NCBI GenBank assembly: GCA_003024985.2 | Contig: PXIH01S0027044.1 | From: Euperipatoides rowelli | Lineage: Eukaryota > Onychophora > Udeonychophora > Euonychophora > Peripatopsidae | Length of the DNA: 15,517 nucleotides | Reading direction: 5' to 3' (one strand) | Shown: positions 8,273-15,517 of the stretch, piece by piece | How the letters are laid out: the number at the start of each line of letters is the position of its first letter | How positions within the stretch are numbered: the stretch's first letter is position 1 | Notes under the pieces: model-generated | What the model was told of the DNA's origin: nothing | Seen by the model: the letters and a program-made list of their open reading frames with translations, nothing else | Databases searched by the model: none | Position numbers and translations under genes: made by a program

Positions 8273-10145
8273 ACGGGTAGCTAAATCATAACAATTTTAA
8301 GTATCCCTATTTTAGCGTGATGCAATTTTTTTTTGCTCTTTCTACTGCACATCCAATGTTTTTAGCATTTAACAGTTTCATTCGCCTAGTTTGAACTTTT
8401 AAGCACTAGATGTCACTGAAGAATATTTTTTTAGTCAGAATTAAATTACATTATTATAATTTTGCAGAATCTGCTATTATTTCCTATTGGAAAATATTTA
8501 AAAAAAAATTTATATCATTTTTAAATTATTGGCTAAGTTTTATATTCGGAAGTAATTTTGCTTAATTCGTAATGTATTTTATCAAAATTAAATTTTCATA
8601 TTTATTCACAGAAATTTTTGATATTTTTTTTTTAGTTACTACCAAAATTTAATTCTTTACAAAATGATAAAAGTAACAATCAAATTAACATTTTTACTAT
8701 TGATTATAATAGAAAAATTTCATTTATTTAAATCCCTACTATAAAATGCTAAAGCTTTAAAATTTAGCGACTATAAAAAGAGCAACAGTTGTAGAAAATT
8801 TAAAACTATTTAGAATTTGATGTATAATTTTCTAGAAATATTGAAGTGTTTCTGTTACATTAAGAAATTTTCACATATCTAAAAAAATTAAATTTATTTA
8901 TTTAAATTTTAAAAGATTCAAAATTTTAAAATGTTTTTAATCTAGTGCTATTTAGAACAAGATTGGGTCTCATATTTTACTAATCTAACAGAAATTGAAC
9001 TAATGAACATCAGATAATAAGATGAGGTTAGGAGGCTGTTGTTTTTCATTTCTCCACTGATGAATGACATACTATTATTTAAAAAAAAAAAAAAATAGAA
9101 CACATTTACTGTCCAGAATATTGTTGATTTATTGGTTTTGGGATTAAAAATTTTCAGTTTTAAAATATCCCATGCATAAAATTAATGTACAGTATGTTTT
9201 AGATTACTGAAAGTTGCATTATCTATTAAAATGTATGTCACATTATTGATACATGTTTAAATCCATAATCCTGAATCTTTATATTTCTGATAAAGCAATT
9301 AATAATGTGGATTACATTCAACTTTGGTAGACATATTAAATGAATATGATGGATGTTGTTAGCAAGCCATGATCATATGTTGAAAGATTAAAATAAAAAT
9401 AAATACAAACAACACTTTAGAGCTGTAGGGTTGGATTATCAATTCTAAATATGAGGGGCCTAACCTTATGTACTTTCTTAAATAATATTGCAATGAAGAT
9501 TATTTTGTAAACAACAGTGATTTCAATGAATAATGAAGTGTAATCCCATTTGAACATTGTTATTGATGAAAATAACTTTAGTATTTTTAAACAATGGTCA
9601 CTGGTCAGCTTTTGTCCAGAATTTAGCAACTTTCTTACATGTTTTTTTTTTTTATTTTTTATTGTTGGCTTGTAATGAAATGACAAGAATAGTTTGATGC
9701 AAAGTTTATATTTGAATCTATTTAGTAAAAAAATAATCAATGCCATACTATGAATGTACAGATAGATATTGATTATGAATTAAGAGTTTATGTGTTTACT
9801 GAAAATCTGAATTTTAATTGTTCCCTATAGATTATCTGCCAACTGGATTACCATTTAGCAATACTTCTCCTTTGGATTAGCAAAAGCTGTCTTAGACGTT
9901 GAAAATTTTTTACTTTGAGTCTTAGGAAACGCAGTTTCTGTCGTTAAACTAATTGCTATTCATTTACATCTATAAAAGTAACCCTATACATACTAATTCT
10001 TTCTTAAATTGTTTAATTAACTATCTGGAAGTCATCATATATCATTATCAGGTCCCAGTTAAATTTTGGCTACACTTAATTTTAAACTCATAAGCTTCTT
10101 TTGTAATATATTACAAAATTATTAGATCTCAGTTTCTTTTTCTTA
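8273..10145. other. AT-rich non-coding stretch, nothing assigned
   Basis: It includes very AT-rich palindromic sequence near 8880-8940 and an A15 run near 9081-9095. The longest minus-strand frame of the window lies at 9417-9746 (109 codons). Its product is rich in K, F, I and L with no motif, and at this base composition roughly one frame of that length in a few windows is expected by chance. ATTGTTCCCTATAG at 9818-9831 looks like a splice acceptor, followed by 24 open codons without recognisable content. I call no gene here. Confidence 0.5.
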
Positions 10146-10153
10146 GTCTAGCC
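10146..10153 (+). other. 8-bp target site duplication of the hAT element, left copy
   Basis: GTCTAGCC directly precedes the CAGCATTT terminus and is repeated exactly at 11036-11043. Eight bases is the hAT superfamily's duplication length. Confidence 0.92.
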
Positions 10154-11035
10154 CAGCATTTCCCAAATAGGGTTCCACGGAACCCCAGGGTTCCACGAGA
10201 CAAAATTAAGTGTTCCATGAAAAAAAAAAATTGTAGGCTACATTAAAATTTAAAAGTATTGTAGCATAATAAAGCTAAAAAATGACATTGTCTTTTCTAG
10301 AATAAATGTCTAAATTAACAAAATTCCATAAATAATTCTAATTTTGTTTAAAATTTGCTTAAAAAATATTGTAGTTTTGTCACAGAGTAGAAACATACTG
10401 GTGGACGAGACAATATTAGGGTGCGGGTATTTTACTGCACAGTTTGTGTATTAAACAAGCTGTGCTAAGATCTTTATACTAACATCATTATTTTATTAAT
10501 AAACCCAATAATATTAATAAACTCTCTTTGTAACTGTAATCCAGAACCTGCAAATAACTGTACCTACCTACCTACTGTAAATAATAGGAAACGATGTGCA
10601 AACAGCTGTGACTGGTTATGCTCTGTGATTGGTTAAGCTCTGTATTTGTAATTTGTATCACTAATATGCACATGAAAAAGTGAAACAAACTTTCATATTT
10701 TTTAAACTTTCCAATTTTTTTTAATATATTTTTTATACTAATAATAATAAACAAAGAATCTGATATACGGTAATTAAGAATAAAACCTTATCATTTTTCC
10801 CCCATGACAGACACATATACAGGGCAAAGACATTACTAAAAAAACAGGGTGGGTGCATTTATTTATGTGATATGAAAGAGGACAAATTTAAAGGTATTTG
10901 ACTTTGAACAATTTTTTTTTTGCCTGCGGCACATTTTTTTTTTATGTGCAAGCTACACTAAAATAAATCGGGGTTCCGTTAATATTTTACAAAATATAAG
11001 AATGTTCCATGACTAACTTTAATTGGTAAATGCTG
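10154..11035. mobile_element. Complete 882-bp non-autonomous hAT transposon
   Basis: Seen: it starts CAGCATTTCCCAA and ends TTGGTAAATGCTG, inverted repeats matching at 12 of 13 bases, flanked by identical GTCTAGCC octamers. Subterminal GGTTCC/GGAACC words cluster at both ends (10171-10194 and about 10974-11008), arranged in inverted orientation. GCTACA(T/C)TAAAAT occurs near both ends (about 10236 and 10951). Family knowledge: hAT elements have short inverted repeats starting CAG or TAG, 8-bp duplications, and subterminal short repeats bound by the transposase. The CAGxxTTCCCAA...GGTTCC style is common in Charlie/Buster-like hATs. No transposase is encoded; a 60-codon minus-strand frame at 10572-10754 is motif-free. 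The copy would depend on a hAT transposase made elsewhere. The intact duplication points to an insertion that is not very old. Confidence 0.93.
10561..10575. repeat. Short (CTAC)n-like tract inside the hAT element
   Basis: About three CTAC units in a row (ACCTACCTACCTACTG). It is a minimal microsatellite, likely variable between copies of the family. Confidence 0.6.
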
Positions 11036-11043
11036 GTCTAGCC
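11036..11043 (+). other. 8-bp target site duplication of the hAT element, right copy
   Basis: GTCTAGCC is identical to 10146-10153 and directly follows the right terminus. Confidence 0.92.
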
Positions 11044-11640
11044 TCTTTGTTTAATCATTAATATTACTAATAATTTTTATTTGCAGCTACTTGCTAAAAA
11101 TCATGATCTCTAGTGAATGTAACCAGGGGCATGGTTACCCATGTGATAAGCTATTATCAGTGCTGTATTCCTAAAAAAATGTTTCTGAGTATACTCCAAG
11201 TGTGGTGATGGAGGAACTTCCCTCCCTCCAAATTATTTTTTGAAAATTAGCTTTTAAAGCATACTTTGGTTCAAATTAATTATATAAAAGTCAGTTTTTC
11301 AAATGTTTTTGTGCTTCCAGTCTCCTCTCACCATTTGCCTTTATTCTTGCTCGTTCCTATCTTTTGATATGCAGGCAAAGTAAAGTATTGACAATATTAA
11401 TTTGTACATTAAAGATTCTGTATTATAATTTCACAAGATACCTGACATGGTTGTATAGATTTTATTTTTCATTCGAGCAGTCCAATATTATTAAAATTTG
11501 GATATAGGAGAAGCAGGGGGGGGGGGGGTTCTGGTATGGAAGATCAATTGGTAATACCGGGAAGCATTATGAGAGGGGGTAAAAGGGTATGAGAGGTGTA
11601 TCTGCCAAGATGCGCACACAATTGACTAGTCATACACAAG
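11044..11640. other. Non-coding stretch with a splice-acceptor look-alike and a G13 run
   Basis: At 11073-11087 a CTAAT branch-like word and a T-rich run lead to TTTGCAG. Eight open codons follow before TAG, which is too little to call an exon. GTAACC...GGTTAC near 11119-11138 is a small palindrome. The rest is unassigned. Confidence 0.4.
11516..11528 (+). repeat. 13-G homopolymer
   Basis: Thirteen G in a row is striking in such AT-rich DNA. The true length may vary or be mis-called by sequencing. A single G run alone does not make an intramolecular quadruplex, though a GGGGG run lies about 50 bases downstream (11574-11578). Confidence 0.85.
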
Positions 11641-12060
11641 AATTATAAAAATAAGTTGGTTTATTGTATAGAAGCACTATACAACCTCTAGACCAGAAGA
11701 GGTTAAAACATTATCAAGCTAAAGCCTTATATAATCTCAACCTCAAAAGAGTTAAAATAATACAAAGTCGGGAATAGGTAGAGAATACTCAATCCACTTA
11801 TATAAGATAATTATACATAACCAAATATGCTTCAAAATGAAATTCATATACAAAGAACTTTAAAAGAACTCAAATGATCAAATAGAATCAACTTAAAGAA
11901 CTATAAAGAAAAATAACTTTACCCTAATTTGAAATAAGGAAACAAGAGAAAATGGTTAACGGAATGCCATTTAGTGAGAAAATAAGAAAATGAAAAGGAC
12001 TAAATAAAAATATATAAAACAATTTGTATATGCGACCTGCAGCAGCTGAAAAAGTTGACT
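11640..12060 (-). other. Strongly A-skewed block, possible old repeat
   Basis: On the plus strand A far exceeds T for about 400 bases; line 11881-11940, for example, has 32 A and 15 T in 60. The flanks do not show this. Such skew is typical of some retroelement bodies or of transcription-linked mutation, but no reading frame or terminal structure is recognisable. The two stem-loop units at its left end are annotated separately. Confidence 0.4.
11666..11763. repeat. Two abutting perfect stem-loops and a diverged tandem copy
   Basis: GTATAG-AAGCA-CTATAC at 11666-11682 is followed without a gap by AACCTCT-(8 bases)-AGAGGTT at 11683-11704. A second, diverged unit at 11721-11763 resembles 11671-11715 (about 70% identity by eye) and keeps a weaker CTC...GAG pairing. 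The function is unknown. It is not a tRNA: there is no acceptor stem or T-loop. Confidence 0.6.
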
Positions 12061-12631
12061 CTTGAATGGAAGGAAGTTTCAGAATACATTCCACCAACCA
12101 TAGAGAAGGATGTCTTTCTATTCCTCCTCTGCTTAGGAACGTTAAAGCCAGTCTAACCCTTTATAAATAAGTTATGAAAAATTAAAACTTTATTTAAAGG
12201 ATTTCCCATAAGTACTGTTCATTCATTGCATTTCAGAATGAAAGGAAGTAGAAAACCACTTAGTGACCCTGCCTGGAAGGAAGCCTAAAAGGAGAACTAT
12301 TATATGTGTGTGAACCCTAGGAGTGACTTCCAGAAAACCTAGGGACATCCTTGCCACAGAGAACTCTTACTCATGTCAAATGATGATAGTTAAGATTGTT
12401 CTGCAATCCCAATCATTTGGAGGTAACACTTATTGTTATCAACATTATAAAGGCCTCAAGTGCTAATGCACCTTTAGATTGTTATACATTCTGATTAAAA
12501 TTGTTTAATTTGTATCATCATTTTTGTCTAAGAGAAATATTTACCTATCATGCGACTAAATTATACATCAGGCCATTCAAATCATACAAGGCTGTTATAA
12601 TTGTAGCTTTGTCTAATTATTACTTAGTATT
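12061..12631. other. Mixed-composition non-coding stretch, nothing assigned
   Basis: CCCTAGG...CCTAGGG (7-bp arms, 16-base loop) lies at about 12315-12344. Purine-rich patches with GGAAGGAAG words occur near 12068 and 12278. A 75-codon frame at 12501-12728 has no recognisable domain. No gene or full element was identified. Confidence 0.45.
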
Positions 12632-12697
12632 GAAATTATACAATTGGCTAAATAGCTGTCATGACTTATTCTGGGAATTATACAATTTAGCAAATAA
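12632..12697. repeat. 24-bp diverged direct repeat, 42-bp period
   Basis: 12632-12655 and 12674-12697 share (G)AATTATACAATT and (C/G)xAAATA, 19 of 24 positions by eye. It is a probable local duplication. Confidence 0.5.
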
Positions 12698-12739
12698 TTT
12701 AAACAGTTTATTGCATGTAATCTGTTAAGGATTAAATAA

Positions 12740-13015
12740 CTGTAACCTGGATGATGGTGGGTTCATTTATGGCAGGTAATATAATTCTGACCTGGACTGT
12801 GTGGCCTTCATAAAAGTCACTCAGAGTGGAATTGGAAGAAAGGATTCTCGTTGCCTGGTATATTTAAACAAAGTGAAGGGCTTGGAAGGATTTATTAAGG
12901 CCGGGAATTCAGGAGATCAGCATTCCTGGCAAGTTCACTGCAATCATTATTGCCTCTGGCTACTCTTACCAGTTTGTCTTTCCTACAAATGAAAATTAGA
13001 GATGAATAATTGGAA
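12740..13015. other. Higher-complexity block of unknown nature
   Basis: The block has clearly more G and C and fewer homopolymers than its surroundings. It is open in one frame on each strand: plus 12801-12992 (63 codons) and minus 13146-12895 (83 codons). The minus frame contains RKDKLVRVARGNNDCSELA. On that strand TTTGTAG at about 12987-12993 and GGTAAG at about 12971-12976 look like a splice acceptor and donor. I recognise neither product. It could be an old transposon or retroposon fragment, or an untranslated exon of a host gene. The evidence is not enough to call a coding gene. Confidence 0.35.
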
Positions 13016-13180
13016 TGGCTTTTATTTTTTTGACCATCTTTTCCTTTCTTATTCCGTTGTCGAGAGTCTTCTTTTTTTTCATGTTCATTTTCAAATCCTG
13101 GCAAAAGTTCATAGTGGTAGAATTGGCAACTATTTATTTTTCCCATAATTCAATAGTTGCTTATCAGTGAAGTTGGACAG
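13016..13180. other. T-rich stretch, nothing assigned
   Basis: Long T runs appear on the plus strand. It includes the N-terminal half of the 83-codon minus frame, whose lysine-, glutamate- and arginine-rich composition there simply reflects the T/C runs. Confidence 0.5.
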
Positions 13181-13181
13181 T

Positions 13182-13430
13182 GGACACCTAGAAGCAAAGT
13201 GGTGTAGTTAATTTAAAAAAAAAAAAAAAATGAGTTAGACCCATAATGTTACTTGCAGATGTATTTTATGTTTCAGCAAAGTGGTGAGCCTCATACTTCA
13301 TATTTAGTCCACTAGAGTGCACCACTAATTTGCTACACTCGATACATTTTTCAGCATATCAAAATCTTTGAACTGCTGTATCTCAGTTTGTGGAAAAATA
13401 GACATACACCTCTTTGCTTCTCAGGTGTCC
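13182..13430. mobile_element. 249-bp MITE-like element with 25-26-bp terminal inverted repeats
   Basis: Seen: GGACACCT(-/G)AGAAGCAAAG at 13182-13199, continuing to GGTGTA at 13206, is matched in inverted orientation by 13405-13430, with one mismatch and one gap. An additional internal copy of AGCAAAGTGGTG is at 13275-13286 in the same orientation as the left end. There is no coding capacity, and an A16 run lies just inside the left repeat. No convincing target duplication was found. The left flank has a partial doubling (TTGGACAG-TGGACAC), so the true left edge may lie a few bases outside. The superfamily cannot be assigned from the termini. The size and paired ends fit a miniature inverted-repeat transposable element. 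Confidence 0.75.
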
Positions 13431-13780
13431 AATTATTAAATAAACAAAAGCATAGAAGAGTAATTACTTTTTTCCTTTTGGCAGTTTTTCATTGTTTTAT
13501 TTTTATTCTAAATTAAGTATAGACTTTTTTTTTTTTACAAACCATGTTATTTCAATTAATTGACCTATAATTTGAGAAATGGTATTTTATTATTAAATCG
13601 TGTAATTTTAAAATGTGTAAATCAAGAATTATCTGTATATCCATTCATTTTCTTCAAGAAAAGCAATTTTATAAAAATCTTTTCTAATAAAAAAAAATTA
13701 TTTTGAGGCATGTGCTCCTTTTCCGCTGAGATCCTCCTATATTATAAAATAAATTTATTTGATTATAGTTACTGATATGA
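13431..13780. other. AT-rich non-coding stretch, nothing assigned
   Basis: T and A homopolymers, no frame or inverted-repeat pair of note. Confidence 0.6.
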
Positions 13781-13781
13781 A

Positions 13782-13825
13782 TTGGCTAGGCTGGTTTACA
13801 ATGGATCGTAAACTATCCTGGCCAA
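13782..13825. repeat. Hairpin, 18-bp arms, 8-base loop
   Basis: TTGGCTAGGCTGGTTTAC at 13782-13799 pairs with 13808-13825 at 15 of 18 positions; the loop is AATGGATC. The GC-richer stem stands out from the AT-rich surroundings. It is too tight for a typical microRNA precursor. Confidence 0.75.
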
Positions 13826-13840
13826 GATACAATATAAATA

Positions 13841-13920
13841 ATTTCTAATATTTTCATACACAACTTATAGCAGTGTGTAATCTGGGAAATTAATTTGTAG
13901 AAATGAAATATATTAGAAAT
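13841..13920. repeat. Inverted repeat, 17- and 18-bp arms, enclosing a small stem-loop
   Basis: ATTTCTAATATTTTCAT at 13841-13857 pairs with the reverse complement of 13903-13920 with one 1-base gap and no mismatch. Inside, ACAC at 13858-13861 can pair with GTGT at 13873-13878. It lies 15 bases after the hairpin at 13782-13825. Confidence 0.7.
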
Positions 13921-15200
13921 GAACTCTGTTATAACATAAATATAAAATAAATTTGAAGTTTAAAGTTTATTATCCAGTAATCACAAATATGTGAACTTGT
14001 AATTTTTAAATTTTGTTAGTTGTATTGGAGAATCACCAAATTATATTGCAGACCATCTTTTTATGTATATGATTTCTCAGCTTAATGTCAGCAATTGTCA
14101 TGAAACCATCAATGCACAATCATTGTCCTGTTTTGTCATTATAAAATAATTTATTTCATTTATAGAGCTTTCTACACATGCTAAGTGAACCAGAGAGGTC
14201 AATAGTTTATAAGAAACTAATAAAAAAAAAAGTCCCCTATTGGCTAAAAATAAGTTTAAAAATTTATCTCAGGATAATCAGAGCTCTGGAGTTTGCTATA
14301 CAGTTCAGAAAAATTCAAAGGTTATTTTATTCTAATTTTTAATAATCCATCCTGGAGCAGAAAGATTGTAGGATCAACAAATAGTATCAGTAAGAATTGC
14401 TTTAGCAGAACATTTATGTAAATCAAACATTACCTAGTAATAATGTAATAAAATGTTTTTAATATTTATTAAATATTAACATGTCAGCCATGAACCTAAT
14501 TAAGGTCCTATATTATGATGACTTCAGATCATAGAATCTTTGGTAAATAATATAGCTTAGAGAGTTCTGACAATGTGACTCACACATCTTCCAAGGATTC
14601 CATACAGGTATCATGCAGCTTGTGATATTCTAACAAGATTGAAAGTGTCAGCCAAAAAGATTAATAGTTCCAGATATTTTAACGGAATTCCTCTATGCAT
14701 TTTAAAGTATTTGTCAATAGTTTAAAAGTCTTAGTTTGAAAAAAAGAAGTTCAAGTTCCCATTTTAGACCTGTTTTCAAAGATTCTTTAAACTACTTTAT
14801 TTTGAACAGCGAACAAAGCATTTCTTTAGAACAATGAAATTAATTTTTTAGATATAGCTCCCTTGTGTTCTTTAACTGAAGTTGAGCTCTATACTCATCA
14901 GTTCCAATGTCTTTCCTAGATTGAGATAACAAACTAATCATGAGGGTGAAACTTTGTAATCCATTATAATTTATTTTACAATAAAATTATTTTAAAATAA
15001 AATTAAAAACTGAAATTTCTTAATTAAAAATTTATTTTAATTTATACAATATATTTTTTAGAGTATTTTTAAATACATTTTTTCCCCCATGAATAATGGG
15101 TTATATTTACATAATCTCAATATGTTTATGGATTGAAGGGAGGTTTGGAATGGAACTTAATGATTTTAGTGTACTGTCCATGGGAGAAAATTAATCTTTT
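13921..15200. other. AT-rich non-coding stretch, nothing assigned
   Basis: No coding frame or transposon termini were recognised. A perfect AT-only palindrome with 9-bp arms and a 3-base loop (TTAATATTT-ATT-AAATATTAA) is at 14459-14479. 14960-15075 is close to pure A/T low-complexity sequence. Confidence 0.55.
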
Positions 15201-15206
15201 ATCTCT

Positions 15207-15240
15207 TTGGTTAACATTGAGTTTTCAGAATGTTAACCAA
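15207..15240. repeat. Perfect 12-bp inverted repeat, 10-base loop
   Basis: TTGGTTAACATT at 15207-15218 and AATGTTAACCAA at 15229-15240 are exact reverse complements around GAGTTTTCAG. It is a clean hairpin or dyad site; GTTAAC is itself a known regulatory half-motif word, but no binding factor can be assigned. Confidence 0.8.
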
Positions 15241-15433
15241 TGACTATGTTATTGTTGCTAAAATTTATTTTCCTTTAAAAAAAAGATAGAAATACAAAAC
15301 AATTAAATGCTCAGAAAGAAATGAGTTTAGTCAATCAAGTTTATTGATTATAATTAATGTCATCTATAACATTTATTTGTATTTCCCTATTTGCAACCAA
15401 AATAATTTAGAGCAGCATGTTGACTATCTAGAT

Positions 15434-15517
15434 CATGGGTCTTCAAGCTTTTTTTGTTTACCGCCCACTTTGACATATTTTGGAGAGATTGCAGTATGAC
15501 TACCGCCCAAATAATAT
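15434..15517 (+). mobile_element. Probable 5' end of a second hAT-type element, cut by the window edge
   Basis: The sequence CATGGGTCTTCAAGCTTTTTT followed by ACCGCCCAC resembles the common animal hAT start of the CAGGGGTCTTCAAACTTTTT type. ACCGCCCA recurs at about 15501-15508, as a subterminal repeat would. ATCTAGAT at 15426-15433 would be the left target duplication. The right end lies outside the window, so neither the duplication nor the superfamily can be confirmed here. Confidence 0.5.

Noticed and set aside
9417-9746. 109-codon minus-strand open frame
   Set aside because: The composition is AT-driven (K, F, I, L), with no domain or motif. At about 8% stop-codon density a frame this long is not surprising in 15.5 kb read in six frames.
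9818-9906. Acceptor-like CCCTATAG followed by 24 open codons
   Set aside because: No recognisable peptide, no donor in frame, and a stop soon after.
11073-11113. Splice-acceptor look-alike followed by 8 codons and a stop
   Set aside because: Pyrimidine-rich plus CAG words are frequent in this sequence; eight codons without homology cannot support a last exon.
12750-12780. GGTGGGTTCATTT as a polymerase III B box of a SINE
   Set aside because: It departs from the GGTTCGAANCC consensus, and no A box lies at the right distance upstream.
13782-13825. MicroRNA precursor
   Set aside because: The 18-bp arms with an 8-base loop are too short for a standard animal precursor, and the stem has three mismatches.
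1-15517. CRISPR array, tRNA, rRNA, prokaryotic operon or phage content
   Set aside because: No regularly spaced identical repeats, cloverleaf-compatible sequences, conserved rRNA words or coding density of the prokaryotic type were seen on either strand.

Overview
The window looks like non-coding animal nuclear DNA, most likely from an arthropod with a large, AT-rich genome. By eye it is about 70% A+T or more, full of A and T homopolymers. No stretch has the length, codon pattern or motifs of an intact host gene. The arthropod guess rests on the transposon content: a decayed Tc1/mariner transposase of a type common in arthropods, and hAT ends with the GGTTCC/GGAACC subterminal words common there. 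Nothing points to a bacterium, plasmid, phage or organelle: no operon-like coding, Shine-Dalgarno pattern, rRNA, tRNA or CRISPR array was seen. The longest open frames (about 110 and 101 codons, minus strand, near 9.4-9.7 kb and 2.8-3.1 kb) are rich in F, I, L, Y, K and N and are of a length expected by chance at this base composition.

Layout. 1-5205 is AT-rich intergenic or intronic DNA with small repeats and a G/C-armed inverted repeat at 4568-4654. 5214-5993 is a complete 780-bp non-autonomous DNA transposon with an 8-bp target duplication, long terminal inverted repeats beginning GGG, an internal 59-bp hairpin, a 44-bp tandem duplication and an exon-like start on the minus strand. 6002-7850 is unassigned apart from diverged repeats. 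7897-8090 is the C-terminal end of a dead mariner-type transposase. 8180-10145 is unassigned. 10154-11035 is a complete 882-bp non-autonomous hAT element with an 8-bp target duplication. 11044-12740 holds a 13-G run and a strongly A-skewed block with paired stem-loops. 12740-13010 is a higher-complexity block of unknown nature. 13182-13430 is a 249-bp MITE-like element. 13431-15425 is AT-rich with several hairpins. 15434-15517 looks like the start of a second hAT-type element cut by the window edge.

No genes here work together in a pathway. The coherent story is repeated colonisation by DNA transposons (at least three superfamilies), mostly short copies that would depend on transposases made elsewhere. 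The most interesting object is the 780-bp element. I found no convincing new multi-gene system and do not claim one.
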